Shown piece by piece: positions 36,822 through 46,755 of a stretch of DNA of 64,000 nucleotides. The position numbers were made by a program, and so were the translations under genes. The notes beneath the pieces were generated by a model. That model was not told the DNA's origin. It saw nothing but the letters and a program-made list of their open reading frames with translations, and made no database searches. The stretch comes from Trebonia sp963811335 (GTDB lineage: Bacteria > Actinomycetota > Actinomycetes > Streptosporangiales > Streptosporangiaceae): NCBI GenBank assembly GCA_963811335.1, contig CAWERB010000030.1, forward strand, positions 186,001 to 250,000, written 5' to 3'. How positions within the stretch are numbered: the first letter of the stretch is position 1; each line of letters starts with the position of its first letter.

Positions 36822-37962
36822 TCACGCGCGTTCCCGCAGGAACGCGGTCATCCGGCCGACGGCCAGGTCCGGGTCGGTCAGCGCGCCGGCCGCCGCGGCG
36901 AGCTCGAACACGCCGACCAGGTGATTGACCGAGCGCTCGCCGTTCCAGGCCGTCGAGCATCAGGAAACGCGGCTGGAAGCCGTTCAGCCAGGCGAGGAAG
37001 GCCACGCCCGTCTTGTAGTAGTAGGTCGGCTCCTCGAAGACGTGCCGGCTGAGCGGAACGGTCGGCCCGATCGCGGCGTCATACCCCGCCAGGTCGCCCG
37101 CGTCGAGCGCGTGCAGCGCCGCGGCGGCGGGCGCGGTAACCGCGGCGAACGCGCCGAGCAGCGCGTCGCTGTGGCCGGCGGCGTCGCCCTTGATCAGGTC
37201 GGCGTAGCCGAAGTCGTCGCCGGTGTAGAGCCGGATCCCGGCCGGGAGCCTGCGGCGCAGCGAGACCTCCTTGCCCGCGTCAAGCACCGAGAGCTTGATG
37301 CCGTCGACCTTGTCGCCCGCCTGGTCGATCAGCTCGAGCACGGTCGCCGCCGCTGACTCGAAATCGCCGCCGCCCCAGTAACCGCGCAGCGCCGGGTCGA
37401 ACGCCGCGCCGAGCCAGTGCAGGATGACCGGGCGGGACGCCTGCTTGAGCACCGCGCCGTAGACGTCGAGGTAGTCGCGGGGGTTGCGGGCGGCCGCGGC
37501 CAGCGCACGGCTCGCCATCAAGATGACCACGGAGCCAGTCGCCTGCACGAAGGCGAGCTGCGCCTCATACGCAGCCGTGATCGCCGCGAGGGAGTGGACC
37601 TGCCCGGCGGCGAGGTGGTCGGTGCCGGCCCCGCAGGCGAGGTCCGCGTACCGGCCCGCGGCGCGCCGGGCGGCGGCGCGGTCCGCCGCGCTCGCGATCA
37701 GCTCGCGCGCCAGCCCCCAGGTCAGGCCCATGCCGCGCTGCGCGGTGTCCATCGCCTCCGCGACCGCGAAGCCGTGCTCCCACAGGTGGTCGCGGAAGCG
37801 GAGGGTCGCCTGCCAGTCGATGAGGTCGCCGCCGTCGACCGAGGCGACGTGGGCGGCGGCGTAGACGCGCCGCGACGCGGGCGGCGGGTAGGACGCGGCC
37901 CAGGCCGGGGCGGTGACCTCCAGCGGCTCCGCGCGGCCGGGCAGCGTGATGCGGGCGGTCAT
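36822..37962 (-). pseudogene. DUF993 aldolase-like protein (dihydrodipicolinate synthase superfamily), one frameshift
   Basis: About 380-residue protein of the DUF993 family, TIM-barrel relatives of dihydrodipicolinate synthase that probably cleave or form C-C bonds through a Schiff base. DGIKLSVLDAGKEVSLRR carries the likely lysine, preceded by VILHWLGAAFDPALRGYWG. The frame shifts near 36948; beyond it SVNHLVGVFELAAAAGALTD and MTAFLRERA end the protein at 36822. ATG 37962 overlaps the Gfo/Idh stop by one base (TGATG), so the two are translationally coupled. Its substrate has not been defined; context says a sugar-derived keto acid (inference). Confidence 0.75.
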
Positions 37963-39200
37963 CAGCAGGCTCCCGGCAGGCCGGCGGTGCCGTGCTCCCC
38001 GCCAGGCCCGCTGATGCGCGGCGGCGGCGCGTCGGCGGCGGTACCTCGACGCGGCGGCTCTCGGCGGAGGACCGCATCGCGAGCTCGGCGAGCTGAACGC
38101 CCCGGGCGCCGGCGGACAGGTCCCAGCGGGAAGGGCCGGCCGAGCGCGGCGTCCCGCAGGAACAGCTCCCACTGCGCCTTGAACCCGTTGTCGAACTCCA
38201 TGTTGTCCGGCACGTCGGTCCACATCGCCTGGTAGTCGAGCGGGTCGGGCAGGTCGGGGTTCCACACCGGCATCGGCGTGGACACCTTGTGCTGTATCGC
38301 GCAGTTGCGCAGGCCCGCCACCGCGCTGCCGTGCGTGCCGTCCACCTGCAGCTCGAGCAGCTCACGGCGGTTGACCCGGACCGCCCACGAGGAGTTCACC
38401 GAGCCGAGGGCGCCGCTGGCGAACTCGAGCACCGCGTAGGCGGCGTCGTCCGCGGTCACCTGGTACGGCTCGCCCGACTCGTCCCACCGCCTGGGCAGGT
38501 GGGTGGCGTGCCGCGCGTAGACCGCGCTGACCGGCCCGAACAGGTCCTCGAGCAGGTACTGCCAGTGCGGGAACATGTCGAGCACGATGCCGCCGCCGTC
38601 CGCCGCGCGGTAGTTCCACGACGGCCGCTGCGCCGGCATCCCGTCGCCCTCGAACACCCAGTAGCCGAACTCGACGCGGACCGAGAGCACCCGGCCGAAG
38701 AAGCCCTCGCGGAGCAGCCTGCGCAGCTTGATCACGCCGGGCAGGAACAGCTTGTCCTGGACGACGCCGTGCGTGACGCCGGCCGCCCGCGCCGCCTCGG
38801 CCAGCGCGTAGGCGGCGGCGGCCGTGGCGGCCACCGGCTTCTCCGTGTAGACGTGCTTGCCCGCCGCGATGGCGCGGGCCACCGCGTCCTCGCGGGCGCT
38901 GGTGACCTGGGTGTCGAAGTAGACGTCGATCTCCGGGTCGCCGAGCACCTCGTCCAGGCTGGTGGTCCACCGGGTAAGCCCGTGCCGCTCGGCGATGGCG
39001 CGCAGCCGCTCCTCGCTGCGCCCGACGAGCACCGGCTCCGGGTAGAGCAGCGTGCCGCCCCGCGCTCCGGCGCCGTGCCGTCGCCGCAGCGGGATGCCGC
39101 CCTGCTCGCGGATCGCGAGCAGCGACCTGACCAGGTGCTGCCGGTATCCCATCCGGCCGGTGACCCCGTTCAGTGCGACGTGAATGACCTTGCGCGCCAT
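37962..39200 (-). pseudogene. Gfo/Idh/MocA family oxidoreductase, frameshifted near the C-terminus
   Basis: About 400-residue NAD(P)-dependent sugar or polyol dehydrogenase. N-terminal Rossmann region from VIHVALNGVTGRMGYRQHL, then TEKPVA (the EKP motif with catalytic lysine) and a C-terminal beta-sheet domain (SWNYRAADGGGIVLDMFPHW). The frame shifts near 38130 (RWDLSAGARGVQLAELAM in the other frame) and returns before the end. It is the first gene of an operon with DUF993 and a sugar isomerase, divergent from a LacI regulator. It likely oxidises a hydroxyl on an unusual sugar; the substrate is unknown. Confidence 0.75.
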
Positions 39201-39230
39201 GGACGAGCCTCCGCGTCCGGGGATAATCTT

Positions 39231-39246
39231 GGGAAAGGGCTTTCCC
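39231..39246. promoter_or_regulatory. LacI-type operator 1, between Gfo/Idh operon and lacI-like gene
   Basis: GGGAAAGGGCTTTCCC is symmetric except for the central pair and matches at 12 of 16 positions the site at 40461-40476. It lies 31 bp before the Gfo/Idh start and 47 bp before the regulator start, suiting control of both. Confidence 0.7.
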
Positions 39247-39292
39247 GAGAATAGGCTTGGCAGTACGGGTGGTCAAGCGACGAGGAGGCCCG

Positions 39293-40398
39293 GTGACGGA
39301 CGCGCGTCCCGACGGCCGCGGCACGGTGCGGCGGCAGGTTGCACACGCGGCGGCGCAGCAGCGCGTGACGCTGCAGGATGTCGCCGACCGGGCGGGGGTG
39401 TCGCTGACCACCGCGTCCCGGGTGGTGAACGACGGCGCGCGCCGGGTCGGCAAGCCGCTCGCCGAGCGGGTGCAACAAGGCGGTCGCCGAACTCGGCTAT
39501 ACGGCGAACCTCCAGGCCAGGGCCGTGGCCACCGGGCAGAGCACGATGATCGGGGTGGCGCTGCGCGACATCTCCGACCCGTACTTCTCCTCGATCGCCG
39601 CCGGGCTCATCGAGGTCGCCGACGCCGCCGAGCTGCTGGTGTGCATGACGAGCACGGCCGCGCACGAGGAGGCCGAGCGCGAGTACGTCGCGCTGATGCG
39701 CGCGCAGCGGGCGCGGGCGGTCGTGCTGGTGGGCAGCAGGTCGGACAACGACGCCGGCCAGGGACGCGCTGCGCGCCGAACTCGACGCGTTCACCCGGTC
39801 CGGCGGGCGGGCCGCCTGCGTCGGGCAGGACATGCTCGGCGTGGACACGGTGCTGCCGGAGAACAGGGCGGGCGCGGACGCGCTGGCCAGGGCGCTCGCC
39901 GCGCTCGGGCACCGCAGGTTCGCCGTGCTCGCCGGCCCGCGCCCGCTGCTGACCGCGCGGGACAGGACCGACGGGTTCCGCGACGGGCTGCGCGCCTGGT
40001 CGCTGCCGCTCGACGCGGCGCGGATCGTGCACGGCGACCTGTCGCGGGACGGCGGGTACGCAGGCGATGAGCGAGATACTCGCCGCGGGCGAGCCGCTGC
40101 CCGGCTGCGTGTTCGCGGTCAGCGACATCATGGCGGTCGGCGCGCTGGCGCGGCTGCGCGCCGCCGGGCTCGACGTGCCCGGCGACATCGCCCTCGCCGG
40201 GTTCGACGACATCCCGACGCTGCGCGACGTCTACCCGCCGCTCACCACCGTGCGGCTGCCGCTCAAGCAGCTCGGCGAGATGCGGCCGCGCGGCTGGTGC
40301 TCGGCGAGGACGCGCCGCCGCGGCCGCGCGTCGTCCCGGTGCCCGGCGAGGTCGTGCTGCGGGACAGCACCCTCCCGCACCCGCCGGCGCCCCGCTGA
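39293..40398 (+). pseudogene. LacI-family transcriptional regulator, at least four frameshifts
   Basis: All parts of a LacI repressor are present: HTH VTLQDVADRAGVSLTTASRV, hinge (ELGYTANLQARAVATGQS), then the periplasmic-binding-like sensor with IGVALRDISDPYFSS, ALGHRRFAVLAGP, AVSDIMAVGALARLRAAG and GDIALAGFDDIP. Frames change near 39478, 39765, 40065 and 40285. Each shift is one base and no residues are lost, so sequence error is likely. GTG 39293. Operator-like sites lie on both sides of the gene, so it is the expected repressor of the operon to its left and of the permease-amine oxidase genes to its right. Confidence 0.75.
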
Positions 40399-40460
40399 CC
40401 TGGACCTGCGCTCCGGAGTCTTGCGCGTCCCGCCTCGCATTCGGTATTTTCACGGAAAAC

Positions 40461-40476
40461 CGGAAAGCGCTTGCCA
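40461..40476. promoter_or_regulatory. LacI-type operator 2, upstream of the APC permease gene
   Basis: CGGAAAGCGCTTGCCA has the usual LacI-family centre AAAGCGCTT and matches operator 1 at 12 of 16 positions. It is 48 bp before the permease start. Confidence 0.7.
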
Positions 40477-40488
40477 AGACGACGAGCG

Positions 40489-40518
40489 TGCCGGGAGTGA
40501 GAGCACTGCCGGGAGTGA
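40489..40518. repeat. 12-bp direct repeat before the permease start
   Basis: TGCCGGGAGTGA occurs at 40489-40500 and 40507-40518. The second copy contains the GGGAG that serves as ribosome site for ATG 40524. Confidence 0.7.
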
Positions 40519-40523
40519 CACTT

Positions 40524-41990
40524 ATGAGCGAAGCGGCGTCCGTTCCGTTCTCGGAAACCAAGGCACCTGAATCGGCGGAGCGGCTGCACCGCGGCGCGCT
40601 GCGCCTGGTCGACATCTCCGCCTCGACGATGGCGAACATCGGCCCGGCCTACAGCTTCTACTTCGGGGCCGGCTTCCTGTTCCTCACCGCGGGAGTCGCC
40701 GCGCCGCTGACCATCATCGTGGCCGGCATCGCGATCGCGCTGCTCGGCAACACGCTGTCGCAGTTCTCCCGGGCGCATCCGTCCACCGGCGGGTTCATCT
40801 CCTACGTCGGCAAGACGTTCGGCGGCACGAGCGCGGTGACCACCGCGCTGCTGTGCGGCGCCGGGTACATCATCGCGATCTCCTCGGTGCTCGCCATCTG
40901 CGGCGGCTACATCTCGATCGTGCTGCAGTACTACTTCAACTGGAACGTGCCGTGGGTCGTCTTCTCGGTGATCTTCACCGCGGGCGCGATCGTACATGAT
41001 GTTCCGCGGCGTGGCGGTGTCCACCAAGCTGGCCGGGCTGTTCTTCGGCTTCGAGATGCTGGTGCTGATCGTGGTGTCGGTCGCCGCGCTCATCAAGCAC
41101 GGCGGCCACCTGTCCGCGGTGCCGTTCGAGCCCAGCCACATCACCAACGGCTTCAGCGGCCTCGCGGCCGGGTTCCCGCTCGCCGTCTACCTGTTCATCG
41201 GCTGGGAGAACTCCGCCGCGCTGGCCGAGGAGACCGGCAACCCGCGGCGTAACGTGCCGCGCGCGGTGTTCCTGTCGATCGCGCTGATGGTGACCGGCTA
41301 CGTGCTGTACGCCTACGCCACCGCCACCGACTTCAAGTACAGCGTCACCGCGCTGGGCGGCGCCGCCATCCCGTTCATCAACGTGTCGCACAACATCGCC
41401 GCGTGGCTGTCCCTCTTCGCCTGGATCGCGGGCGTCACCTCGACGCTCGGCGTGCTGATCTCCGCGGTGAACTCCCAGGCCCGGCTGATCTTCAACGCCG
41501 GCCGTGAGGGGCTGCTGCCCCGCTGGCTCGGCAAGGTGCACCCGCGCGCGGCGCACGCCGGTCAACGCGATCTCGCGTTCGTCGCCATCGCGACGGTGAT
41601 CATCGCGGTCTGGGCGCTGCTGCACCTGATCGGCGGGCAAGCAGCGGCTCGATGAGCGCGCTGAACTACTTCGTCGAGTCGTCCACGATGGGCACCATCC
41701 TGGTGCTCGTGGTGTACTTCCTGTCCAACCTGGCGCTGCCGTTCTACTACCGCAAGTTCCGGCCGCAGGAGTTCCGCGTCGTCAAGCACGCGGTGCTGCC
41801 GGTGCTCGGCATGATCGCCATCGGCGTGCCGGTGTACTACCTGTGCAAGCCGGGGCAGCCGACCCCGTACGACTGGTTCCCGTACGCGGCGCTCGGCGTG
41901 GTCGTGGTGTCCGTCCTGTACGCCTTCTTCCTGAGCCGCCGCGACCCGGGCCTCGGCGACCGGGTCGGCTCGATCGTCGCCGACGAGTAG
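40524..41990 (+). pseudogene. APC-superfamily amino acid/amine permease, frameshifted
   Basis: About 488-residue permease with 11-12 membrane helices. Start MSEAASVPFSETKA from ATG 40524; LRLVDISASTMANIGPAYSF is the typical first helix and FIGWENSAALAEETGNPRRN the conserved helix 6 loop. The frame shifts near 40992 and near 41640; around 41560-41580 two opposite shifts cancel. The last frame ends with VLYAFFLSRRDPGLGDRVG. It likely imports an amino acid or amine into the cell. It lies behind a LacI-type operator and 77 bp ahead of the copper amine oxidase, which suggests it brings in that enzyme's amine. Confidence 0.8.
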
Positions 41991-42023
41991 CGCACGGCCG
42001 GCAAGAAGGCGACGCACGCACCC

Positions 42024-42049
42024 GTTCCGTACCTCAGTTCCGTACCTCA
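42024..42049. repeat. 13-bp tandem duplication before the amine oxidase
   Basis: GTTCCGTACCTCA occurs twice without spacer (42024-42036, 42037-42049), directly before the ribosome site of the amine oxidase gene. Confidence 0.8.
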
Positions 42050-42067
42050 GCGAAGGGGAGACAGCCG

Positions 42068-44065
42068 ATGACCGCGGACCCGCACCCGCTGGAGGCGGCC
42101 ACCGCCGGCGAGTACCTCGCCGGACGGGAGATCATGGCGGCCGCCGGGCTGCTCGCGGACCCGGTCCGGTTCGCCTACTACGGGCTCGAGGAGCCGCCCA
42201 AGGACGAGGTGCTCGCTGGTGCCGCCCGGCCCGGTGGTGGTCAACAAGGCGCGCCGGCCGGCGGCTGCGCGCGTTCCTGCTCAACCTCAAGACCGGCGAG
42301 TCCCTCGACGTCGTGGTGTCGCTCACCGGGCGCAGCGTGGTCAGCGCCCGGGTGGTCGACACCGCGGCCGAGGGGCAGCTGCCGATCGTCGACTCCGAGT
42401 ACCACCTGGTCGAGGAGGTCGTCGCCGCCGATCCCGGGTGGCAGGCGGCGATGGCCAGGCGCGGCCTCACCGACATGAGCAAGATCAGGATCGCCCCGAT
42501 CACCGCGGGCAACTACCGCTCGCCCGCCGCGGACGACGAGCGGCGGATGGTGCGCGCGCTCGCCTTCCTCCAGGCCGGGGAGCACGACCTGGCCTGGGCG
42601 CATCCCGTCGACGGGGTCACCGCGCACGTGGACCTGACCGAGAAGAAGGTCCTCGGCGTCTACGACGAGTTCCAGCTGCCCGTGCCCGCGGAGTCGGGTG
42701 ACTACGACGACCCGCAGGTGCGCGGGCCGGAGCGCGCCGGGCTGCGGCCGATCGAGATCACCCAGCCGGAGGGGCCGAGCTTCACCCTGGACGGCAACCT
42801 GCTGCAGTGGCAGGGCTGGTCGCTGCGGGTGGGCTTCGACCTGCGCGAAGGGCTGACCCTGCACCAGATCTCGCTGAACGAGCGGCCGGTGATCTACCGC
42901 GCGTCCATCCCCGAGATGGTGGTGCCGTACGGCGACCCGCGGTTCCGCTACTGGCAGGCGTACTTCGACACCGGCGAGTACCTGGTCGGCAAGTGGGTCA
43001 ACTCCCTCGAGCTCGGCTGCGACTGCCTCGGCGAGATCGCCTACCTGGACGCCGTGGTGACCGGCGAGACCGGCGAGCCGCGGACGGTGCGCAACGCTAT
43101 CTGCGTCCACGAGGAGGACGCCGGCATCCTGTGGAAGCACACCGACATCTTCAACGGCTCGGCGCAGTCGCGCCGGCAGCGGCGGCTCGTGGTCTCGTTC
43201 TTCACCACCGTCGGCAACTACGACTACGGCTTCTACTGGTACTTCTACCTGGACGGCACCATCGAGTGCGAGGTCAAGATGACCGGGGTGGTGTTCACCG
43301 CGGGTCATCCGGGCGGCGACCACCCGTACTCCACCGAGGTGGCGCCTGGCCTCGGCGCCCCGGTGCACCAGCACCTGTTCTGCGCGCGGCTGGACATGTC
43401 CGTGGACGGGCTCTCGAATTCGGTCGAGGAGGTCGACGTCACCGGGCTGCCGGCCGGACCGGACAACCCGTACGGCAACGCGATCGCGCAGCGGGTGACG
43501 CGGCTTTCCACCTCGGCGCAGGCGGCGCGGCCCGGCGACGCCGCGCGGGGGCGGGTGTGGCGGGTGGTCAGCGGTGAGCGGGCCAACCGGTACGGCAAGC
43601 CGACCGCGTACACGCTGTGCCCGCAGCCGAACCCTTCCCTGCTCGCCAGTCCGGACTCGCCGCTGGCGGCGCGGGCGGCCTTCGCCACCCGGGCCCTGTG
43701 GGTGACCCGGTACCACCCGGCGCAGCGGTACCCGGCGGGCGACTTCGTGAACCAGAGCCCGGGGGGCGCCGGGCTGCCCGCGTACGCCGCGGCGGACCTG
43801 GACATCGACGGGCAGGACATCGTGCTGTGGCACACGTTCGGGCCGACGCACGTGGTCCGGCTCGAGGACTGGCCGGTGATGCCGGTCGTGCAGGACCGGT
43901 TTCATGCTGCGGCCGACCGGCTTCTTCGACCGCAACCCCACGCTTGACGTGCCGCGCGCCGCCGGGTCACTGCCACGCGGGCTGAAGTCAGGCTCAGCGC
44001 ACAGCGCTTCAGCGCTTCAGCGCTTCTTGCTGTTATCAAACTTAGGCGCTCCCGCCGAGAGGTAG
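42068..44065 (+). pseudogene. Copper amine oxidase (TPQ type), frameshifted
   Basis: About 640-residue primary-amine oxidase, converting an amine to aldehyde, ammonia and H2O2. The tyrosine that becomes topaquinone is in TVGNYDYGFYW, the catalytic base in YWQAYFDTGEYLVG, copper histidines in HQHLFCARLDM and WHTFGPTHVVR. Frames change twice near 42225-42265 and once at 43903. After the last shift the conserved LRPTGFFDRNPTLDVP follows, but the frame then runs about 25 residues into repeat copy B before stopping at 44065. ATG 42068 with AGGGGAG before it. The lack of a signal peptide suggests a cytosolic enzyme, as in Arthrobacter. Confidence 0.85.
44002..44025. repeat. 8-bp unit in three tandem copies
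   Basis: CAGCGCTT is repeated exactly three times (44002-44025), at the junction between the amine oxidase gene and stem-loop repeat copy B. Confidence 0.8.
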
Positions 44066-44593
44066 ACATCGCATAGGTGTCTAACTCTCGGCGCTAACGG
44101 ATTGGGCCTGAGTCTCGGTGGGCCGAGCGGGAAGCGGGCCGTCGTGGTGGTGCCGGCCGGGCCGGGGGCGATGTCGACGCGGTCGGCGAGCTGGCCGACC
44201 AGCCACAGGCCGTGCCCGTGCTGCACGGGCCACGGGGCGGCGCCGTCGCCGGGGAGGGCGGGCCGGGTCGGCGAGGCGGGCTGGTCCGGCTGGTCCGCGG
44301 TACCGTCCCGGCCGCCGTCGCTGACCTGGCAGTACAGGAACCCGTCGGCGGCCCACAGCCGGAGCCTGCCGTGCCCCGCGCCGTGCACCACGGAGTTGGC
44401 GGCCAGTTCGTGCGCGACCGCGGTCACGTCGTAGACCGCGGACCTGGCGAGCCCCGCCGCGGCGGCGTGCGCGGCGACGGCCGCGCGCAGCGCGTACAGC
44501 GAGTCCTTGTCGAACGCCTGGTCAAGGGCGTCGATGCCGGCGGACGGCGTCGCCGCCTGCCGTGCCCTGCCGGCGCCCTTCCCTAGCGGTCAC
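44017..44593 (-). pseudogene. RsbW/HATPase_c_2-type ATP-binding regulator, probably frameshifted
   Basis: GHKL-fold anti-sigma kinase-like protein. The N-box is TAVAHELAANSVVHGAG and the later glycine motif GHGLWLVGQLADRV. In-frame GTG 44427 would start inside the fold; homologous sequence (DALDQAFDKDSLYALRAAVA) continues upstream with no start, while a GTG at 44593 overlapping the MEDS gene stop fits with one shift near 44545. The last 22 residues come from stem-loop repeat copy B. With the two STAS proteins upstream it looks like a partner-switching module: the kinase phosphorylates a STAS serine and binds or frees a sigma factor (inference). Confidence 0.7.
44019..44097 (+). repeat. Stem-loop repeat copy B, between convergent genes
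   Basis: Leader CTTCTTGCTGTTATC, stem arms 44053-44068 and 44078-44093 (CGCCGAGAGGTAGACA, one mismatch), loop TCGCATAGG and tail CTCGGCGCT. It encodes the last residues of genes on both strands: the amine oxidase in its corrected frame and the HATPase (RVRHLCDVYLSAGAPKF). Confidence 0.75.
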
Positions 44594-45458
44594 CGGCGGT
44601 CACCACACGTATGCCGGGGAGGCTGCCCAGGCCGATCCTGGCGAATCCCTTGGCGATCTCGGGCGGGCAGCGCAGCGTCACCATCCGGGACTGGGACGCC
44701 GCCGTGCGGGCGGCGTCCGCGATCAGCAGCGTGCAGTGCGCGTCGATGAAGTCGAGCGCGGACATGTTGACCGTGATGTCGCCGCCGAGCCTGACCGCTT
44801 CGGCGAGCGCGAGCCCGAGCGGCTCCGTCGCCTGGAAGTCCAGCTCCCCGGCGATCCTGATGCCGGGCGGCGCGTACTGGCGGCAGATCCGCAGCAGCGC
44901 GTCCGCGTGGTAGGTGGCCGCCGCGACCGCGCGGGTGTGGAACCCGCCCACCGACGCGAGCGTCACCGGGTCGAACCGCTCCCGGTCGTACTGGCAGAGC
45001 ACCGCCGCCGTGTTGCCGTCAAGCGCCGCCGCGATCCCCTCCTCGAACTCGGGCAGCTCCTCGATCCCGGCCACCGGGCGCAGCGCCCAGCTCATGTCGA
45101 GCGCCACCCGCAGCCCGGGGAACCCCTGCCGCTTGCAGGACTCAAGCTCGCCCGCCAGCCAGCCGACCGCCGCGCTCGCGCGGAACGCCTGCCCGGTCAG
45201 CAGCCGGCCCTCCCAGCCCGCCGCGGTCATCTGCCCCTCGGCCATGGCCGGCTCCACCGGCACGCCGCGGCGGCCCAGCTCCCCGGCCGCCAGCCCGGGG
45301 CCGACGTCGCTGAGCCACACCACCTTCAGCCCCGCCGACAGCCCGTCGCGGACGAACGCCGCGGTCAGGTCGAACAGTTCCTCGGACTCACCGAAGGTCA
45401 GGCACGCGTGGTCCTCGGCGCCAAGCTCCGTCACCTGCACGCCAGCGTTCGCCGTCAC
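44583..45458 (-). CDS. MEDS sensor domain - STAS domain protein
   Basis: 291-residue signalling protein. Residues 1-165 match the MEDS (DcmR-like) sensory domain: GAEDHACLTFGESEELFDLT at the start, LSDVGPG, and FLRV-type LRVALDMSWAL. Residues 195-290 form a STAS domain (IRIAGELDFQAT, ITVNMSALDFIDAHCTLLIA). The serine phosphorylated in anti-anti-sigma factors corresponds to a position in DFIDAHCT where no serine follows Asp, so this STAS may be a non-phosphorylated scaffold. It probably senses a small molecule and passes the state to the HATPase encoded next, whose start overlaps its stop. Confidence 0.8.
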   Translation of the reverse strand: MTANAGVQVTELGAEDHACLTFGESEELFDLTAAFVRDGLSAGLKVVWLSDVGPGLAAGELGRRGVPVEPAMAEGQMTAAGWEGRLLTGQAFRASAAVGWLAGELESCKRQGFPGLRVALDMSWALRPVAGIEELPEFEEGIAAALDGNTAAVLCQYDRERFDPVTLASVGGFHTRAVAAATYHADALLRICRQYAPPGIRIAGELDFQATEPLGLALAEAVRLGGDITVNMSALDFIDAHCTLLIADAARTAASQSRMVTLRCPPEIAKGFARIGLGSLPGIRVVTAGDR

Positions 45459-45617
45459 CCTGCCTCCAGCCCGCTCAGCTACTAGCCCGTAAGAATGACC
45501 GTACCCGGGGAGCGCCCCGACTCGGCCGATTTAGCGGTATGCAGCCGACTTTGCTACCCGTGCCGCGCGCGGGTATGCCGGCCGTTCCCGGCTTCGGCCG
45601 CCCGCCCCGGCGCGCGC

Positions 45618-45989
45618 TCACCCGGCCGGGCCTGGGACGCGCATGGCCTCGGCCATGCTCGGGTACACCGTCACCAGCGTGCCGGCCCCGGTCAGCTCGA
45701 GCACGCGCCGCACCGGCCCGGAGGGGCAGACAAGCGCGGCGGCGGCGCCCGCCGCCTGCCGGCGCCGCACCGCGCGCAGCACCACGTGCAGCGCCCACGA
45801 GTCCATGAACGACACCGCGGACAGGTCGACGAGCAGCAGCGCCGGGTCCTTGGCCGCCTCCGCGGCAAGGACGTCCTCGACCGTTCGCCCGGTCACGTCG
45901 GCGTCACCGGACAGCCGCACGACCGTGCACTCGCCGACCGCCCACGGGTGATGCTCCACCGACACCGACAACTCCGTCACAGCAGCCAT
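45618..45989 (-). CDS. STAS-domain anti-sigma factor antagonist
   Basis: 123-residue single STAS domain. The phosphorylatable serine lies in VDLSAVSFMDSWALHVV, the standard DxSxxxFMDS motif. Its job would be to bind the RsbW-like HATPase when unphosphorylated. ATG 45989 (MAAVTELSVSVEHHP) is preferred to an upstream in-frame start at 46019 that adds a basic leader. It precedes the MEDS-STAS gene on the same strand with a 159-bp gap, so it may have its own promoter. A C-terminal proline-glycine tail (RVPGPAG) is short. Confidence 0.85.
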   Translation of the reverse strand: MAAVTELSVSVEHHPWAVGECTVVRLSGDADVTGRTVEDVLAAEAAKDPALLLVDLSAVSFMDSWALHVVLRAVRRRQAAGAAAALVCPSGPVRRVLELTGAGTLVTVYPSMAEAMRVPGPAG

Positions 45990-46069
45990 TATGGCGGTAG
46001 CGAACGGCCGGCGGGACAATGATCACGGCCGAGTGCACGGCCGGCGCCCGGGATGTCGCTATCCAGCGC

Positions 46070-46666
46070 CTACATGCACGAGCCTGCCGCCCTTGGGTCG
46101 TCCGCCGGACCCTCGGCCAGCCGGTTGAGCATCGCCCGCAGCACCCGCTGCTCGTCCGCGCTGAGCTGGGCGAGCACACCCGCCTCCGCCTGGTCCCTGG
46201 CCGCGACCAGCTGCCGCTGCACGCGCGCGCCCGCCTCGGTCAGCCCGGGGATCCTGGCCCGCCGGTCGCGGCTGTCGTGATCGCGGGTGACCAGGCCGGC
46301 GGTCTCGAGCCGGTCGAGCAGCGAGGTCATCGTGGTCTTGTCGAGCCCGAGCGACTGGGCAAGGGCGAGCTGCGTCTGCCGCGGGCCCGCGGCGATGGCG
46401 GAGAGCACGATCCAGTCCCGCGCGCCGCTCAGGCCGTGCTCCCTGGCCGCCTCGTCGAGCGCGCCGCGCATGCGCTGGGCGCACCGGTGCAGCAGCCAGG
46501 TCAGGTCGCTGTTCGCGCCCGCCACGGCGCCGCACGGCCCGGCAGACAGGTCGTCCGCGGCGAGGCAGGCCCGGGCGGCATGCGCGTCCGGCGCGGCATG
46601 CGCGTCCGGCGCGGAGGCCTGGCCGCCCGTGATGCCCGTCCGCGCCGTCGCTCCCACGGGCACCAT
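46070..46666 (-). CDS. MarR-family regulator
   Basis: 198-residue regulator. The DNA-binding part is QTQLALAQSLGLDKTTMTSL followed by the wing VTRDHDSRDRRARIPGLTEA. The N-terminal 45 residues are low-complexity and contain DAHAAP twice, encoded by an exact 18-bp tandem duplication, so the true start may be further in. It is divergent from an azoreductase-like gene, its probable target. MarR proteins of this type respond to quinones or oxidants when paired with such reductases (inference). Confidence 0.85.
   Translation of the reverse strand: MVPVGATARTGITGGQASAPDAHAAPDAHAARACLAADDLSAGPCGAVAGANSDLTWLLHRCAQRMRGALDEAAREHGLSGARDWIVLSAIAAGPRQTQLALAQSLGLDKTTMTSLLDRLETAGLVTRDHDSRDRRARIPGLTEAGARVQRQLVAARDQAEAGVLAQLSADEQRVLRAMLNRLAEGPADDPRAAGSCM
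46576..46611. repeat. 18-bp in-frame tandem duplication in the MarR gene
   Basis: CGGCATGCGCGTCCGGCG occurs twice without spacer, in frame, duplicating six residues of the N-terminal tail. Confidence 0.85.
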
Positions 46667-46693
46667 GGTACCCGCGTTTGCAAATCTTCTCGG

Positions 46694-46715
46694 TTCGGAT
46701 AATCTGACATCGGAA
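46694..46715. promoter_or_regulatory. Candidate MarR operator
   Basis: TTCGGAT (46694-46700) and ATCGGAA (46709-46715) form an inverted repeat with one mismatch around GATAAT, a possible -10 box, between the divergent MarR and azoreductase-like genes. Confidence 0.4.
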
Positions 46716-46755
46716 CAACTTAGCCGAGCATCCCCGACCCGGGAGGAACACGACC

